Shown here in pieces: positions 51,362-61,605 of a DNA stretch of 64,000 nucleotides (its first letter is position 1; each line of letters begins with the position of its first letter). The notes beneath the pieces are model-generated. The model did not search any database. It saw only the letters and a list, made by a program, of their open reading frames with translations, and had not been told where the DNA came from. The DNA comes from Pantoea sp. At-9b (GTDB lineage Bacteria > Pseudomonadota > Gammaproteobacteria > Enterobacterales > Enterobacteriaceae): positions 2,852,001 through 2,916,000 of the forward strand of contig NC_014837.1 of assembly GCF_000175935.2 (NCBI RefSeq), in the 5' to 3' direction. Both the position numbers and the translations under genes were made by a program.

Positions 51362-52440
51362 CACACATTCCCCCGGTGACGCAAAATAATACTCAGGAAG
51401 AACGGCACGCCAACCAGCGAGGTCACGATGCCAACCGGAATGATGACACCGGGGATCAGGTTTTTCGATGCCACAGAAGCCAACGACAGCACCAGCGCGC
51501 CGGTCAGGGCACTGGCAGGCAGATAATAACGATGGTCTTCACCGAACATCATACGCGCGATATGCGGTGCCACCAGGCCGATAAAGCCAATCGGCCCGAC
51601 AAACGCCACCGCCAGCGCGGAAAGGATACTGATGCGCAGCAGCGTCGCGAGGCGCAGACGACGCACGTCGATACCAAAGCTGATGGCACGATCTTCGCCG
51701 AGGCGCAGCGCGGTCAGCTTCCAGCTACTGAGCATTGAGAAAGGCAGCAGAATGGCAAATGCGGCGGTCAGCACCCCCAGTTTTTCCCAGGAGGCGCGCG
51801 CCAGGCTGCCCATCGTCCAGAACACCAATCCCTGGAGCGTGTCTTCGCTGGCGATAAACTGCATCATCGACACCAGCGCATTAAAGGTGAATACCAGCGC
51901 GATACCAAACAACACCACGCCCGAGGTGGAAACCCGTGTCCAGCGCGTAACGCCATCCAGCATCAGGGCGGCAAACAGCGCGAAGATAAAGGCATTTGCC
52001 GAGATAAACCATTGGTCTGGCACACCGGGAATACCAATGCCGAGAATAATCGCCAGCGCCGCGCCAAACGCAGCCGCAGAAGAGACGCCAAGGGTAAAGG
52101 GGCTGGCAAGGGGGTTATTCAGGATCGTTTGCATTTCCGCACCGGCAAGACCGAGCGAGAAGCCCACCACAATCGCCATCAGCGCATAAGGCAGGCGAAT
52201 ATCCCAGACAATCACCCGTGTCCCCGCATCAACGCTGTCAGGTTGCGTCAGGGTTTGCCACAGGGTGTCTAATGAAAGACCGGCCGGGCCGAGGGTAAAG
52301 TCGAGAATTAATGATGCCAGAATCGCCAGCACCAGTACGCCAATCAGCAACATCCGCTGGCGCAGCACCTGGCGATAGCGCGCCATGGTATCGATATCGT
52401 TGCTGTTTTCCGCCACCAGCGCGGCTTCCGTGGTACGCAT
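51361..52440 (-). CDS. Iron-siderophore-type ABC transporter permease (FecCD family)
   Basis: A 359-residue FecCD permease with about nine to ten membrane helices after a hydrophilic N-terminal stretch of about 30 residues. DIRLPYALMAIVVGFSLGLAGAEMQTILNNPLASPFTLG is the family hallmark, where most members read RLPR. FVGPIGFIGLVAPHIARMMFG is the conserved coupling region. The start at 52440 follows AGGTAGATCA. It is translationally coupled to the ATPase gene and preceded by a perfect Fur-type palindrome. The pair takes the place that cirA, an iron-chelate receptor, has in E. coli. Confidence 0.88.
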   Translation of the reverse strand: MRTTEAALVAENSNDIDTMARYRQVLRQRMLLIGVLVLAILASLILDFTLGPAGLSLDTLWQTLTQPDSVDAGTRVIVWDIRLPYALMAIVVGFSLGLAGAEMQTILNNPLASPFTLGVSSAAAFGAALAIILGIGIPGVPDQWFISANAFIFALFAALMLDGVTRWTRVSTSGVVLFGIALVFTFNALVSMMQFIASEDTLQGLVFWTMGSLARASWEKLGVLTAAFAILLPFSMLSSWKLTALRLGEDRAISFGIDVRRLRLATLLRISILSALAVAFVGPIGFIGLVAPHIARMMFGEDHRYYLPASALTGALVLSLASVASKNLIPGVIIPVGIVTSLVGVPFFLSIILRHRGNV

Positions 52441-52492
52441 TGATCTACCTGTTCCCCGTTGCAATCATAACGGCTGCCACAATAGAGCAGGT

Positions 52493-52505
52493 GATAATAA
52501 TTATC
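52493..52505. promoter_or_regulatory. Fur box upstream of the ABC transporter genes
   Basis: GATAATAATTATC is an exact 6-1-6 inverted repeat and the core of the Fur consensus GATAATGATAATCATTATC. The match continues partly into CAATTTTATC. It lies about 55 bases before the permease start, so iron repression of the transporter is expected. Confidence 0.8.
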
Positions 52506-52530
52506 AATTTTATCTCTGTTACAAAGCGGC

Positions 52531-52566
52531 AAAAAAAAAGCGCGGACATTGCCGCGCTTTTCTCTT
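52531..52566. terminator. Terminator after lysP
   Basis: AGCGCGG (52539-52545) pairs with CCGCGCT (52552-52558) around ACATTG. A9 on one side and TTTTCTCTTT on the other make it work for lysP on the minus strand. It also insulates the ABC operon promoter. Confidence 0.8.
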
Positions 52567-52574
52567 TATTACCG

Positions 52575-54041
52575 TCACTCTTTAAAGGTTGGGAAATCCA
52601 TTTCGCTGTATTTCACCAAACGGGTGCCGCGCACCAACTTATAACCCAACCAAATCACCAGGAACAGCGGGATACCGATATAGGTTGCCGCCACGCCGTA
52701 CCAGTCAATACGGTCCGCGAGGAAGGCCTGATAGTTCTGCCCGAGGGTAATAATCAGACACAGGACAAAAGCAAAAATCGGTCCGATTGGGAAGAAGCCT
52801 GAGCGATACGGTAAATCCGCCAAATCCCTGCCCTGCGCCATATAGCCGCGACGGAAACGGTAGTGGCTGATGGCAATCCCCAGCCAGGCGATAAAGCCAG
52901 TCATGCCCGAGGTGTTCAACAACCACAGATAGACTTCCTGGTTGCCAAATTTCGAGGTCAGGAAGCACAGCCCGGCAACCACGGTGGTGGCGTACAGCGC
53001 GTTACGCGGCACCCCGCCTTTTGACAGTTTGGCAAAAATACGCGGGGCTTTGCCTTCGCGCGCCAGGTTGAACAGCATACGGGTGGAGGCATACATACCT
53101 GAATTACCCGCCGACAGCACCGCCGTCAGGATCACCGCATTCATCACCGCCGCTGCCGACAACAAACCGGCATTCTGGAACACCAGGGTGAACGGGCTGA
53201 TGCTGATATCGGTGATGTCATTGTGCAGCAGCTTAGGATCGGTATACGGCAGAATCAGGCTGATGATCAGAATGGCGAACACATAGAACAGCAGAATACG
53301 CCAGAACACCTGACGCACCGCACGCGGGATGTTCTTCGCCGGATCTTCCGATTCACCTGCGGCGATACCGATCAGTTCGGTGCCCTGGAAGGAGAAACCG
53401 ACAATCATCGCCACACCAATCATCGCGGCAAAACCACCGGCAAAGGGCGCATCCCCTACGGTCCAGTTATGCCAGCCAGCATTTTCCGCACCGCGCATAA
53501 TGCCGACGATCATCAGCACACCGATCACGATAAAGATGATGACGGTAGCGACTTTAATCAGCGAGAACCAGTATTCCGCTTCACCAAAACCTTTGACCGA
53601 GATGTAGTTGAGCAGGAACATCAGGCCAAGGAACAGCGCACTCCAGATCCACCCTGGGGTATCCGGGAACCAATAGTTCATCACCAGTTGAGAGGCCACC
53701 AGATCAACCGCGATGGTCACCGCCCAGTTGTACCAGTAGTTCCAGCCCAGCGCGAAGCCGAAGCCCTCTTCCACGTATTTTGCACCGTAGGTCGCAAAGG
53801 AACCGGATACCGGCATAAAGGCAGCCAGCTCGCCGAGGCTGGTCATCAGGAAGTAAACCATCAGGCCAATCAGCGCATAGGAGAGCAACGCGCCGCCCGG
53901 ACCGGCTTGGGAAATGGTGGCACCCGAGGCGACAAAAAGGCCGGTGCCAATCGATCCGCCAATGGCGATCATAGTGAGATGGCGCGCTTTTAATTCACGG
54001 CGCAGCCCAGGTTGTTGTGTTGTTTTTGAGTCATTATGCAT
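52575..54041 (-). CDS. lysP: Lysine-specific permease LysP
   Basis: A 488-residue APC-family lysine:proton symporter, against 489 in E. coli, with 12 membrane helices. It also acts as co-sensor for CadC. RRELKARHLTMIAIGGSIGTGLFVASGATI contains the substrate-binding unwound TM1 (GGSIGTG). SLGELAAFMPVSGSFATYG and VGFSFQGTELIGIAAGESEDP are amino-acid permease signatures. It is a single gene convergent with nothing, facing the ABC operon tail-to-head, with its own terminator, and divergent from neither neighbour. Upstream are 120 bases to the yeiE stop. Confidence 0.96.
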   Translation of the reverse strand: MHNDSKTTQQPGLRRELKARHLTMIAIGGSIGTGLFVASGATISQAGPGGALLSYALIGLMVYFLMTSLGELAAFMPVSGSFATYGAKYVEEGFGFALGWNYWYNWAVTIAVDLVASQLVMNYWFPDTPGWIWSALFLGLMFLLNYISVKGFGEAEYWFSLIKVATVIIFIVIGVLMIVGIMRGAENAGWHNWTVGDAPFAGGFAAMIGVAMIVGFSFQGTELIGIAAGESEDPAKNIPRAVRQVFWRILLFYVFAILIISLILPYTDPKLLHNDITDISISPFTLVFQNAGLLSAAAVMNAVILTAVLSAGNSGMYASTRMLFNLAREGKAPRIFAKLSKGGVPRNALYATTVVAGLCFLTSKFGNQEVYLWLLNTSGMTGFIAWLGIAISHYRFRRGYMAQGRDLADLPYRSGFFPIGPIFAFVLCLIITLGQNYQAFLADRIDWYGVAATYIGIPLFLVIWLGYKLVRGTRLVKYSEMDFPTFKE

Positions 54042-54164
54042 GTGTAAACGCTATGCTGAATAAAAATAAGGCGCGATTGTAGCAGCTAAGCCTGCTCTGT
54101 ATAGCATTCACGTCGGGTTATTAGTTACGTTCATAATCGTTACCAAATTATTAGCCAGCCGCGT

Positions 54165-55031
54165 TTACTCGCGGCAATAGGTAAGGAAACGATTGAGGGC
54201 TTTAGACAGATGTTTCTGCCGGTGATGGATGCGATACAGCGTGCGCGTCAGGCGCGGCAACGGCACCGCCACCTCAACCAACGTGCCTGCCTCCAGCAGG
54301 TCGGCAATCACGCGCCGCGACAGACAACTGATGCCCATCCCATGGCGCACTGCATGTTTGATCGCCTCGGAGTTACCCAACTCCATGCCCAGCTGGAACT
54401 GTGGCAAATGGGACAACAGCAAATAATCGACGATTTCACGTGTACCGGAACCGCGCTCGCGCAGGATCCAGGGCGCAGCCGCCAGGCTTGCCAGGGTGAT
54501 CGGTTGTTGCAGGATGGCAGCATCTGGCGCGGCGAACACCACCAACTCATCTTCCAGCCAGGGTTCGCTGATCAGTTCCGGCACATGACATGGCCCCTCA
54601 ATCAAACCGATATCGACGCGAAAATCGGCCACCGCATTGATGGCATCCTGGCTGTTGCCGACGCTCAGCTCCAGCGGCAGCGTGGGAAAATCGCGCCGGT
54701 ACGCCGCAATCATCCCCGGCAGCAGGTAGTTGCCGATGGTGCTGCTGGCGAACAGACGGATCGCTCCGTTGTCCTCTTTAAACAGTTGCTCGATTTCCCC
54801 GGCCTGCTCCAGCAACCCCACCGCTCGTGGATAAAGCAGTCGGCCATGCTCGTTTAACACCAACCGTTTGCCGACGCGGTCAAACAGTTGTACGCCAAGC
54901 TGGCTTTCCAGATCCGCCAGCGCGGCACTGACCGCCGACTGCGACAGCGCCAAAACCTGCGACGCCTGCGTTGTCGAGCCACTTTTCAATACTTCGGTAA
55001 AAACCTCGATCTGACGCAGCGTAATGTGCAC
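54165..55031 (-). CDS. yeiE: LysR-family regulator YeiE
   Basis: A 288-residue LysR regulator, against 293 in E. coli. [32 protein letters not shown] at the N-terminus is nearly identical to E. coli Yei[16 protein letters not shown] and [15 protein letters not shown] belong to the ligand domain. In E. coli YeiE has been linked to iron homeostasis under iron limitation, and in other enterobacteria to sulfite response. Divergent from yeiH, with about 110 bases between starts, so yeiH is a likely target. Confidence 0.93.
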   Translation of the reverse strand: MHITLRQIEVFTEVLKSGSTTQASQVLALSQSAVSAALADLESQLGVQLFDRVGKRLVLNEHGRLLYPRAVGLLEQAGEIEQLFKEDNGAIRLFASSTIGNYLLPGMIAAYRRDFPTLPLELSVGNSQDAINAVADFRVDIGLIEGPCHVPELISEPWLEDELVVFAAPDAAILQQPITLASLAAAPWILRERGSGTREIVDYLLLSHLPQFQLGMELGNSEAIKHAVRHGMGISCLSRRVIADLLEAGTLVEVAVPLPRLTRTLYRIHHRQKHLSKALNRFLTYCRE

Positions 55032-55140
55032 GCGTCCTCCTCACATTGCTTACCACTTATAATGGTTAATTATAAATATATTATCAATTTCACTTTTAAG
55101 CCAGCCAGGCGCACGCTAAAGCCATACAAAGGAGAAGAGT

Positions 55141-56202
55141 ATGGCTGAGATTAGTGTTAGCAAAACCCCGTTTCCGTTTCACCACTGGCTACCCGGCTTG
55201 CTGCTGACTGCCGCTATTGCGGGTTGTGCAGCCTTACTCGCCCAGCAACCGTGGCTGGCGGGAGCGGGTTTTGGTGCCTTAACGCTGGCGATTATTTTGG
55301 GCATCCTGCTCGGGAATAGCCTCTATCCTCGCCTCGCCACCCCGTGCGACAGTGGCGTGTTGCTGGCTAAGCAGCGTCTGTTGCGCTTCGGTATCATCCT
55401 GTATGGCTTTCGCATTACCCTACAGCAAATTGGGGATGTTGGCCTGAGTGGCGTGTTGATTGATGTGCTGGTGCTCAGCTCAACGTTCATGCTGACCTGC
55501 TTTCTTGGCATCCGCCTGCTGAAAATGGATCGCGAAACCGTCTGGCTGATTGGTGCGGGCAGCAGTATCTGTGGGGCAGCAGCGGTCCTCGCCAGCGAAC
55601 CGATCATCAAGGCCGCACCGTCAAAAGTGGCTGTCGCGGTTGCCACGGTGGTGCTGTTTGGCACCGTCGGCATCCTGTTGTATCCGCTGATCTGGTCACT
55701 GTTGCCCCAGGTCAGCCAGGCACATTTTGGTGTCTACACCGGGTCAACCCTGCATGAGGTGGCTCAGGTGGTGGCTGCCGGTCATGCCATCGGCGCGGAA
55801 ACAGAAAACAACGCCGTGATCACTAAGATGTTGCGCGTGATGATGCTGGCCCCTTTTCTGCTGGTGCTGGGCAGTTGGTTACGTCGTCAGCGCAGCCACA
55901 GCAGCACGCGTTCTCAGCCGGTGGCCTTTCCGTGGTTTGCCCTGCTGTTTATTGGCGTGGCGCTGTTTAATTCACTGCACCTGCTGCCCGCCAGTGTCGT
56001 CGGAGGCTTAAATCAGCTCGCCAACCTGATGCTGGCCATGGCGATGGCCGCGCTTGGCCTGACCACCCGGTTTAGTGCACTGAAGCAGGCCGGTATCAAA
56101 CCGCTTTTGCTCGGCATGCTGGTGTTTATCTGGCTGATCGTCGGTGGCGGCGCACTGAATGTGCTGGTGCAACATTTCATGGCCCAGGTACATCCGCTAT
56201 GA
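55141..56202 (+). CDS. yeiH: YeiH/YadS family putative sulfate exporter membrane protein
   Basis: A 353-residue inner-membrane protein of the UPF0324/Cons_hypoth698 family with about ten helices, against 349 residues in E. coli YeiH. LLRFGIILYGFRITLQQIGDVG, then GAGSSICGAAAVLASEPIIK and YTGSTLHEVAQVVAAGHAIG are family motifs. The GSSICGAAA loop and the histidine in TLHEVAQV are likely functional. The family is annotated as putative sulfate exporters, without direct proof. GGAGAAGAGT precedes the ATG. Divergent from yeiE, as in E. coli. Confidence 0.93.
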   Translation: MAEISVSKTPFPFHHWLPGLLLTAAIAGCAALLAQQPWLAGAGFGALTLAIILGILLGNSLYPRLATPCDSGVLLAKQRLLRFGIILYGFRITLQQIGDVGLSGVLIDVLVLSSTFMLTCFLGIRLLKMDRETVWLIGAGSSICGAAAVLASEPIIKAAPSKVAVAVATVVLFGTVGILLYPLIWSLLPQVSQAHFGVYTGSTLHEVAQVVAAGHAIGAETENNAVITKMLRVMMLAPFLLVLGSWLRRQRSHSSTRSQPVAFPWFALLFIGVALFNSLHLLPASVVGGLNQLANLMLAMAMAALGLTTRFSALKQAGIKPLLLGMLVFIWLIVGGGALNVLVQHFMAQVHPL

Positions 56203-56241
56203 TGGGCGTTTTGCAAAACCCAGCCCATTCAGGAGAGCGGC

Positions 56242-57087
56242 ATGAAATATATCGGCGCACATGTCAGTGCATCAGGCGGCGTAGACCAGGCAGTGATCCG
56301 TGCCCATGAACTGGAAGCCACAGCCTTCGCGCTGTTCACCAAAAATCAGCGCCAGTGGCGCGCCGCGCCCCTCTCCGGCGAGGTGATAGATGCGTTCAAA
56401 ACCGCTTGTGAGACTTATCACTTCACACCCGGCCAGATTTTGCCGCACGACAGCTATCTGATTAACCTTGGGCATCCGGTGATGGATGCCCTGGAAAAAT
56501 CCCGTGATGCTTTTATTGATGAAATGCAGCGTGCTGAACAACTTGGCCTGACACTGCTGAATTTCCATCCGGGCAGCCATCTGCAACAAATTGCAGAAGA
56601 CGCCTGTCTGAAACGCATCGCGGAATCGATCAATATCGCGCTGGATCAGACGCACAACGTCACCGCGGTGATTGAAAACACCGCCGGTCAGGGCAGCAAC
56701 CTCGGTTTCCGCTTTGAACATCTGGCGGCCATTATTGAACACGTTGAGGACAAATCACGTGTTGGCGTGTGCATCGATACCTGCCATGCCTTTGCCGGAG
56801 GTTACGATCTGCGCACGGAAGAAGCCTGTGTTGCCACCTTTGCTGAGTTTGAACGCATTGTGGGTTTTCAGTATCTGCGCGGTATGCATTTGAATGATGC
56901 CAAGAGCACCCTCGGCAGCCGAGTGGACCGTCACCACAGCCTCGGCGAGGGCAATATCGGCAAAACCGTGTTTAGCTGGCTGATGAAAGATGCGCGCTTT
57001 GATGGCATCCCGATGATTCTGGAAACCATCAATCCGGATATCTGGAAAGACGAAATTGCGTGGCTGAAATCAGAACAGCAGGGATAA
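56242..57087 (+). CDS. nfo: Endonuclease IV Nfo
   Basis: A 281-residue AP endonuclease, against 285 in E. coli, that cuts 5' of abasic sites and repairs 3'-blocked ends in base excision repair. [17 protein letters not shown] at the N-terminus, [56 protein letters not shown] and [10 protein letters not shown] hold the histidines, aspartates and glutamates that bind three zinc ions. GGAGAGCGGC precedes the ATG. It lies 39 bases after yeiH on the same strand and ends in a strong two-way terminator. Confidence 0.97.
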   Translation: MKYIGAHVSASGGVDQAVIRAHELEATAFALFTKNQRQWRAAPLSGEVIDAFKTACETYHFTPGQILPHDSYLINLGHPVMDALEKSRDAFIDEMQRAEQLGLTLLNFHPGSHLQQIAEDACLKRIAESINIALDQTHNVTAVIENTAGQGSNLGFRFEHLAAIIEHVEDKSRVGVCIDTCHAFAGGYDLRTEEACVATFAEFERIVGFQYLRGMHLNDAKSTLGSRVDRHHSLGEGNIGKTVFSWLMKDARFDGIPMILETINPDIWKDEIAWLKSEQQG

Positions 57088-57124
57088 AAAAAGGGGCGAC
57101 CTTGCGGTTCGCCCCTTTGCTTTT
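57085..57124. terminator. Bidirectional terminator between nfo and fruA
   Basis: AAAGGGGCGA (57090-57099) pairs with TCGCCCCTTT (57109-57118). The plus side continues GCTTTT, and the minus side continues in a run of T. It serves both convergent transcripts. Confidence 0.85.
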
Positions 57125-57142
57125 CCTGGTGTTGGCGTTAAA

Positions 57143-58831
57143 TCAGGCGGCTTTTGCCAGCTCTTCTTCCGGACGTTTCAGGATAGCGTAGCCAAGACCC
57201 GCCACCGCCGTACCAATCACGATGGACAGCAGATAACCCAGCACCGGCGTAATCGCACCCGGGATCAGCAGCACGAACAGGCCACCGTGTGGTGCCATCA
57301 GCTTCGCGCCAATCGCCATCGAAATGGCACCGGTCACCGCGCCACCAACGATACAGCATGGCAGGACACGCATCGGATCACGAGCCGCGAACGGAATCGC
57401 ACCTTCAGAGATAAAGCACAGTCCCAGTACCAGCGCCGCTTTGCCACCTTCCTGCTGACCTTTGTTGAATTTACGACGCGCGACAATCGTCGCCAGACCC
57501 ATTGCCAGCGGCGGCACCATACCGGCCGCCATGATCGCCGCCATCGGTGCATAGGTTTGCGAACTCAGCAGTCCCACACCAAACGCGTAGGCCACTTTGT
57601 TCACCGGGCCACCCATATCGGTACACATCATGCCGCCAAGGATCGCGCCCAGCAGGACCGCATTCGCCGTGCCCATGTTCGCCAGCCAGTGAGTCAGGCC
57701 GCTCATGATGCCCGCCACCGGTTTGCCCACCACGTAAATCATCAGCAGGCCGGTGATCAGGCTGGCAACCAGCGGAATAATCAGAATCGGTTTTAACGCT
57801 TCCATACTCTGCGGCAACTTCACTTTGCTGCTGAGCATCTTCGCGGCATAACCGGCAATGAAACCGGCGATAATACCGCCAAGGAAACCGGCGTTAATGC
57901 TGGTCGCGATCATACCGCCAATCAGGCCAGGCGTCAGACCCGGACGGTCGGCAATCGAGAAGGCGATAAAGCCTGCCAGCACCGGCACCATCAAGGCAAA
58001 GGCGCTACCACCACCGATCTGCATCAGGGCAGCGGCAAGGGTGCCCTGCTCTTTAAACGCGGTGATACCAAAGGCGAACGAGAGCGCAATGCTCAGACCG
58101 CCTGCGACCACCATCGGCAACATATAAGATACGCCGGTCAACAGGTGACGGTAAGCACCGGTTTTCTCCTGCTTATCTTCCTGCCCGCCGGAAGCACGCG
58201 CACCGCTCGGCTGGTAAGTTTTGGCTTCGGCCTGGGCTTTATCCAACTCTTGCGCGGTTTTCTTCAGCGCGAGGCTGGTTGAGGTACGGTACATTGGCTT
58301 ACCGGCGAATTTCGCCAGATCGACATCGATATCCGCCGCGACCACCACCAGATCGGCAGCTGCCACCTCTTCCGGGGTAATGGCATTGCCAGCACCAACG
58401 GAACCGCGGGTTTCCACTTTCACCCACCAGCCACGTTTTTTGGCTTCGGCTTCAATGGCTTCGGCAGCCATAAACGTATGCGCCACGCCGGTCGGACAGG
58501 CAGTGACGGCAACGATGCGTTTCTGCCCGCTGCTCTGTACGGCAGCTGGGGCGGCAACCGCGTTCTGCACCGGCTGGGCGTTGGCTTTCGCCTGGCTGAT
58601 TGTCGCCAGCGGATCGCGCAGCAGTTGCTGCACATCCACCAGTGCCAGCGCTTTACCGGCCAGCTGCGCATCGCTCGGGGCATTGTGACCCGCCACCAGC
58701 ACCAGGTCGGCGTCAGCGGCATTTTCTGTGAGGGTAAGACCAGCCTGCGCCGCGACTGCACGCAAACTTTCCATCGCTAAATGACCTGAGGCGAGGCCCA
58801 GGGAAGAATCTTTAATCAGCAGCGTTTTCAT
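57143..58831 (-). CDS. fruA: PTS fructose transporter subunit IIB'BC, FruA
   Basis: A 562-residue membrane permease, against 563 in E. coli, that imports fructose as fructose 1-phosphate. The N-terminal IIB' domain (about 1-85) lacks the active cysteine. The IIB domain has the phosphorylated C112 in AVTACPTGVAHTFMAAE. The IIC domain from about residue 225 has about nine helices, including GEG-like SEGAIPFAARDPMRVLP, the sugar-binding motif. The start at 58831 is chosen from the family N-terminus MKTLLIKDSSLGLASG. Last gene of fruBKA, 16 bases after fruK. Confidence 0.97.
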   Translation of the reverse strand: MKTLLIKDSSLGLASGHLAMESLRAVAAQAGLTLTENAADADLVLVAGHNAPSDAQLAGKALALVDVQQLLRDPLATISQAKANAQPVQNAVAAPAAVQSSGQKRIVAVTACPTGVAHTFMAAEAIEAEAKKRGWWVKVETRGSVGAGNAITPEEVAAADLVVVAADIDVDLAKFAGKPMYRTSTSLALKKTAQELDKAQAEAKTYQPSGARASGGQEDKQEKTGAYRHLLTGVSYMLPMVVAGGLSIALSFAFGITAFKEQGTLAAALMQIGGGSAFALMVPVLAGFIAFSIADRPGLTPGLIGGMIATSINAGFLGGIIAGFIAGYAAKMLSSKVKLPQSMEALKPILIIPLVASLITGLLMIYVVGKPVAGIMSGLTHWLANMGTANAVLLGAILGGMMCTDMGGPVNKVAYAFGVGLLSSQTYAPMAAIMAAGMVPPLAMGLATIVARRKFNKGQQEGGKAALVLGLCFISEGAIPFAARDPMRVLPCCIVGGAVTGAISMAIGAKLMAPHGGLFVLLIPGAITPVLGYLLSIVIGTAVAGLGYAILKRPEEELAKAA

Positions 58832-58847
58832 TATACCTCTCCTGCTG

Positions 58848-59786
58848 TTAGTTAACGGGTTGTAAGTCAACACGCGCCATCATCGCGGCCAACTGGGTAC
58901 GATCGGTAACCCCAACGTTGCTCTGGCTGACGGCCATGGCCGCCACTGCCGTTGCAAGACGCAGGGTGTGTTCACTGGATTCGCGCATCAGCAGGCCATA
59001 AATCAGTCCACCAACCATTGAATCCCCGGCACCTACGGTGCTGACCACTTCACACGCAGGCGGTTTGGCAATCCATTCGCCTGAAGCATTCACCCACAGC
59101 GCCCCTTCTGCTCCGAGTGAAATCACTACATGGGCTATGCCCTGCTCACGCAGCTCATGCGCGGCATCAATCACATCTTTCAGCGTTGGCAGCTTGCGAC
59201 CCGCCCAAATCTCCAGTTCACGGCGATTGGGTTTCACCAGCCACGGCGCGGCTTTCAGCCCCGCAACTAACGCTTCACGGCTGCTGTCGAAAATGATGCA
59301 CGGACATTGGGTACGCAGGTCGCTCATCCACTGGGTAAAGGCTTCCGGTGCCACGCCTGCTGGCAGACTGCCGCTGACGCACACCATGTCGAACTGACCC
59401 AGCCAAGTCAGGGAGTCTGCGGTAAAGCGATCCCAATCCTGCGCAGTGACATCAAAACCGGAGAAATTCAGATCGGTCACTTCACCGTCTTTTTCCGTCA
59501 GCTTGACGTTGATACGGGTACGGCCTTGCACCACCTGAAAACGGTTGGCGATACCCAGCTCGCTGAACAGTTGCTGAAAGCCATCCTGATTCTCTTTGCC
59601 GAGAAAACCGCCCACGGTGACATCAATGCCTAAGTCCTTCAGCACCTTAGCAACATTGATGCCCTTACCTGCGGCATGCAGGCCGGTGGTTTTGACCAGG
59701 TTGACTTCCCCGCGCTCGATCTCCGGCGTATAGCCGACCAGATCATAAGCCGGGTTTAGAGTGATGGTGGCTACGCGACGACTCAT
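58848..59786 (-). CDS. fruK: 1-phosphofructokinase FruK
   Basis: A 312-residue PfkB-family kinase, the E. coli length, that makes fructose 1,6-bisphosphate from fructose 1-phosphate. The N-terminal [14 protein letters not shown], the first PfkB signature [19 protein letters not shown] and the second [16 protein letters not shown] with catalytic Asp in GAGDS are present. Its start overlaps the fruB stop (ATGA), so the two are translationally coupled. Fructose 1-phosphate, its substrate, is also the strongest inducer that removes Cra from the operon. Confidence 0.97.
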   Translation of the reverse strand: MSRRVATITLNPAYDLVGYTPEIERGEVNLVKTTGLHAAGKGINVAKVLKDLGIDVTVGGFLGKENQDGFQQLFSELGIANRFQVVQGRTRINVKLTEKDGEVTDLNFSGFDVTAQDWDRFTADSLTWLGQFDMVCVSGSLPAGVAPEAFTQWMSDLRTQCPCIIFDSSREALVAGLKAAPWLVKPNRRELEIWAGRKLPTLKDVIDAAHELREQGIAHVVISLGAEGALWVNASGEWIAKPPACEVVSTVGAGDSMVGGLIYGLLMRESSEHTLRLATAVAAMAVSQSNVGVTDRTQLAAMMARVDLQPVN

Positions 59787-60913
59787 GCTACCCCCTCGCC
59801 AAGACCGCTATTAATGGCTTCTTCAATGGCATTCAATGCCTGCTGTGCATCTTCGCCGCTGGCGGTAAAACGCAGGCGATGACCTTTCTTCACGCCAAGT
59901 GCCACCACTTTCATCAGGCTGCGACCGTTAGCCGGTTTACCGCTGCCGTCAAGGTTGGTGACCGTGATGTCGCTGTTGAACTGTTTGATCACGCTGACCA
60001 GCGCTGTGCCCGGACGGGCGTGCAAACCGTGTTCGTTACGGATGGTGAATTCGGCAGTCAGCATATCGGCCTGCTCGTCCACTTCGCTGGTCAGCAACGC
60101 CAGAATCCCGGCGGCATCCGCTTTCAGCAGACGTTCAGCTTTATTGGCATGCAGTAAGCTGCTGAGATAACCCAGCACTTCCAGCGGACGATCGTCGCTG
60201 GCCGCCACAGTGACCAGCAGAGCCACGTTTTCGCCTGCGTGGTCAAAGGGCGTCGCCGCACGGCTGACGGCCACAGCGCTGTTCAGGTTGCCCATCGCGC
60301 TGTCGCTTAACCAGATCCCCTGGCCGAGGCTCAGCGGTGCATTTGACACCACGCTGGCAACGAAACCCGCATCCACTGCGCCTGCGGCCTGCAAACGACC
60401 GGCATTCAGCGCCTGTAAGGTGATCAGGTCGCTGGCTGCGACATCGACCGCAATTAAGGAGGTATCGAACTTAAATTCCGCCGCCTGCTTTTCACCCATC
60501 AGCAGCGCACGCAGATCTTCCGCTGAGGCGGTTTTCAACTGGTCAGCAATGCTGTCATCGCTGAGTACATGGGTCAGCTGACGCAATAAGGCGAGATGTT
60601 CGTCGGATTTTGCGGCGATACCGATAGCGACATACGCCGTCTGACCGTCGCCCCATGCCACGCCCTGTGGGAACTGGAACACCTGCACGCCCGTTTTCAG
60701 CACCAAATCGCGGGTGTCGGTGGTGCCATGCGGGATGGCAATGCCATTCCCCAGAAAGGTGGTGGTTTGCTGTTCACGCGCCAGCATGCCATTAACGTAG
60801 CCTTCCGCTACATTGCCTGCTGCGGTCAATGCCGCCGCGACCTGACGAATGGCCTCTTCTTTGTTCTGTGCGCTGGCACCGGTATGAATGGCCTGAACTT
60901 CGAGCTGGAACAT
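59783..60913 (-). CDS. fruB: PTS fructose-specific IIA/FPr protein FruB
   Basis: A 376-residue phosphocarrier, the E. coli length. The N-terminal IIA domain has active H62 in [14 protein letters not shown] central domain of unknown role follows, and the C-terminal HPr-like FPr domain has active H298 in [14 protein letters not shown]. It passes phosphate from EI to FruA. First gene of fruBKA, with a strong GAGGAGAGAT ribosome site and two Cra boxes upstream. Confidence 0.97.
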   Translation of the reverse strand: MFQLEVQAIHTGASAQNKEEAIRQVAAALTAAGNVAEGYVNGMLAREQQTTTFLGNGIAIPHGTTDTRDLVLKTGVQVFQFPQGVAWGDGQTAYVAIGIAAKSDEHLALLRQLTHVLSDDSIADQLKTASAEDLRALLMGEKQAAEFKFDTSLIAVDVAASDLITLQALNAGRLQAAGAVDAGFVASVVSNAPLSLGQGIWLSDSAMGNLNSAVAVSRAATPFDHAGENVALLVTVAASDDRPLEVLGYLSSLLHANKAERLLKADAAGILALLTSEVDEQADMLTAEFTIRNEHGLHARPGTALVSVIKQFNSDITVTNLDGSGKPANGRSLMKVVALGVKKGHRLRFTASGEDAQQALNAIEEAINSGLGEGVA

Positions 60914-60934
60914 ATCTCTCCTCGCTTGCTGAAT

Positions 60935-60946
60935 TGAATCGTTTCA
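60935..60946 (-). promoter_or_regulatory. Cra (FruR) site 1 upstream of fruB
   Basis: TGAATCGTTTCA matches the Cra consensus TGAAACGTTTCA with one change. It lies about 22 bases before the fruB start, downstream of the likely transcription start. Confidence 0.8.
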
Positions 60947-61001
60947 GCTTGATGGCGAAAAAATACGCTGTACGACACCGGCTTAGCCGGGACGACAACG
61001 C

Positions 61002-61013
61002 TGAAACGTTTCA
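61002..61013 (-). promoter_or_regulatory. Cra (FruR) site 2 upstream of fruB
   Basis: TGAAACGTTTCA is an exact Cra consensus palindrome, flanked by GC and GG. Its centre is 67 bases from site 1. Two Cra sites also precede E. coli fruBKA. Confidence 0.9.
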
Positions 61014-61191
61014 GGGAATATGGTACAGCTCTGCCAGCCAGGCAAGAAAATGCGTAAACCACGTAGCAGATTTTTGACGCTACGCACACTTCAGATGTGA
61101 TTTAGGACTTTCGCCAGATGCAAGGCTGACGGTTTTGCTGTAACACCCACCCCACTTAAGGCAAATATTTCAGCAAAATATCAGCAAATCT

Positions 61192-61446
61192 TCAGGGCGC
61201 GGTATCCGCTTCCAATTTCAGCAGATAAATCATGGCCTCAGCGCGACTGCTCCGGCACATCTCGACGCTGGGTTGCAGGCCGGCGCACACCGTCGGACGC
61301 AGGGGTGAACCGAATATTTTGCAGCGTTGTTGGGCATCAAGCTGAACGCAGGGCGTGTTGGCCGGTTTGCCATTGGGCATGCCTGGAATCGGGGAAGAGA
61401 TGGAAGGGGCTGTGCAACACGCACCGCATTGGTCACGACACAACAT
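61192..61446 (-). CDS. yeiW: Cysteine-cluster protein YeiW (UPF0153)
   Basis: An 84-residue cysteine-rich protein of the YkgJ-type CxxxCxxCC family, which may bind zinc or an Fe-S cluster. C3, C7, C10 and C11 are followed by C33, C42, C54 and C64. [21 protein letters not shown] is nearly identical to E. coli YeiW. The start at 61446 is set by AGGAG seven bases before the ATG and by length; a long upstream extension of this frame, antisense to yeiP, is not real. It is divergent from yeiP. Function unknown. Confidence 0.88.
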   Translation of the reverse strand: MLCRDQCGACCTAPSISSPIPGMPNGKPANTPCVQLDAQQRCKIFGSPLRPTVCAGLQPSVEMCRSSRAEAMIYLLKLEADTAP

Positions 61447-61605
61447 CACAGGCTCCTGCTGCGGGATTTCGCGGCGACAATAGCAGGCTGCCTGAAGGAA
61501 TGCCATTCTCTTTATCTCAACAAAATTTGCGCCCGCCCGCTTGCCTGTTTTTACCGGCGCGAGTAACGTGGCGCGATCTATTTCTCTCTGAGCGAGTAAC
61601 ACACG

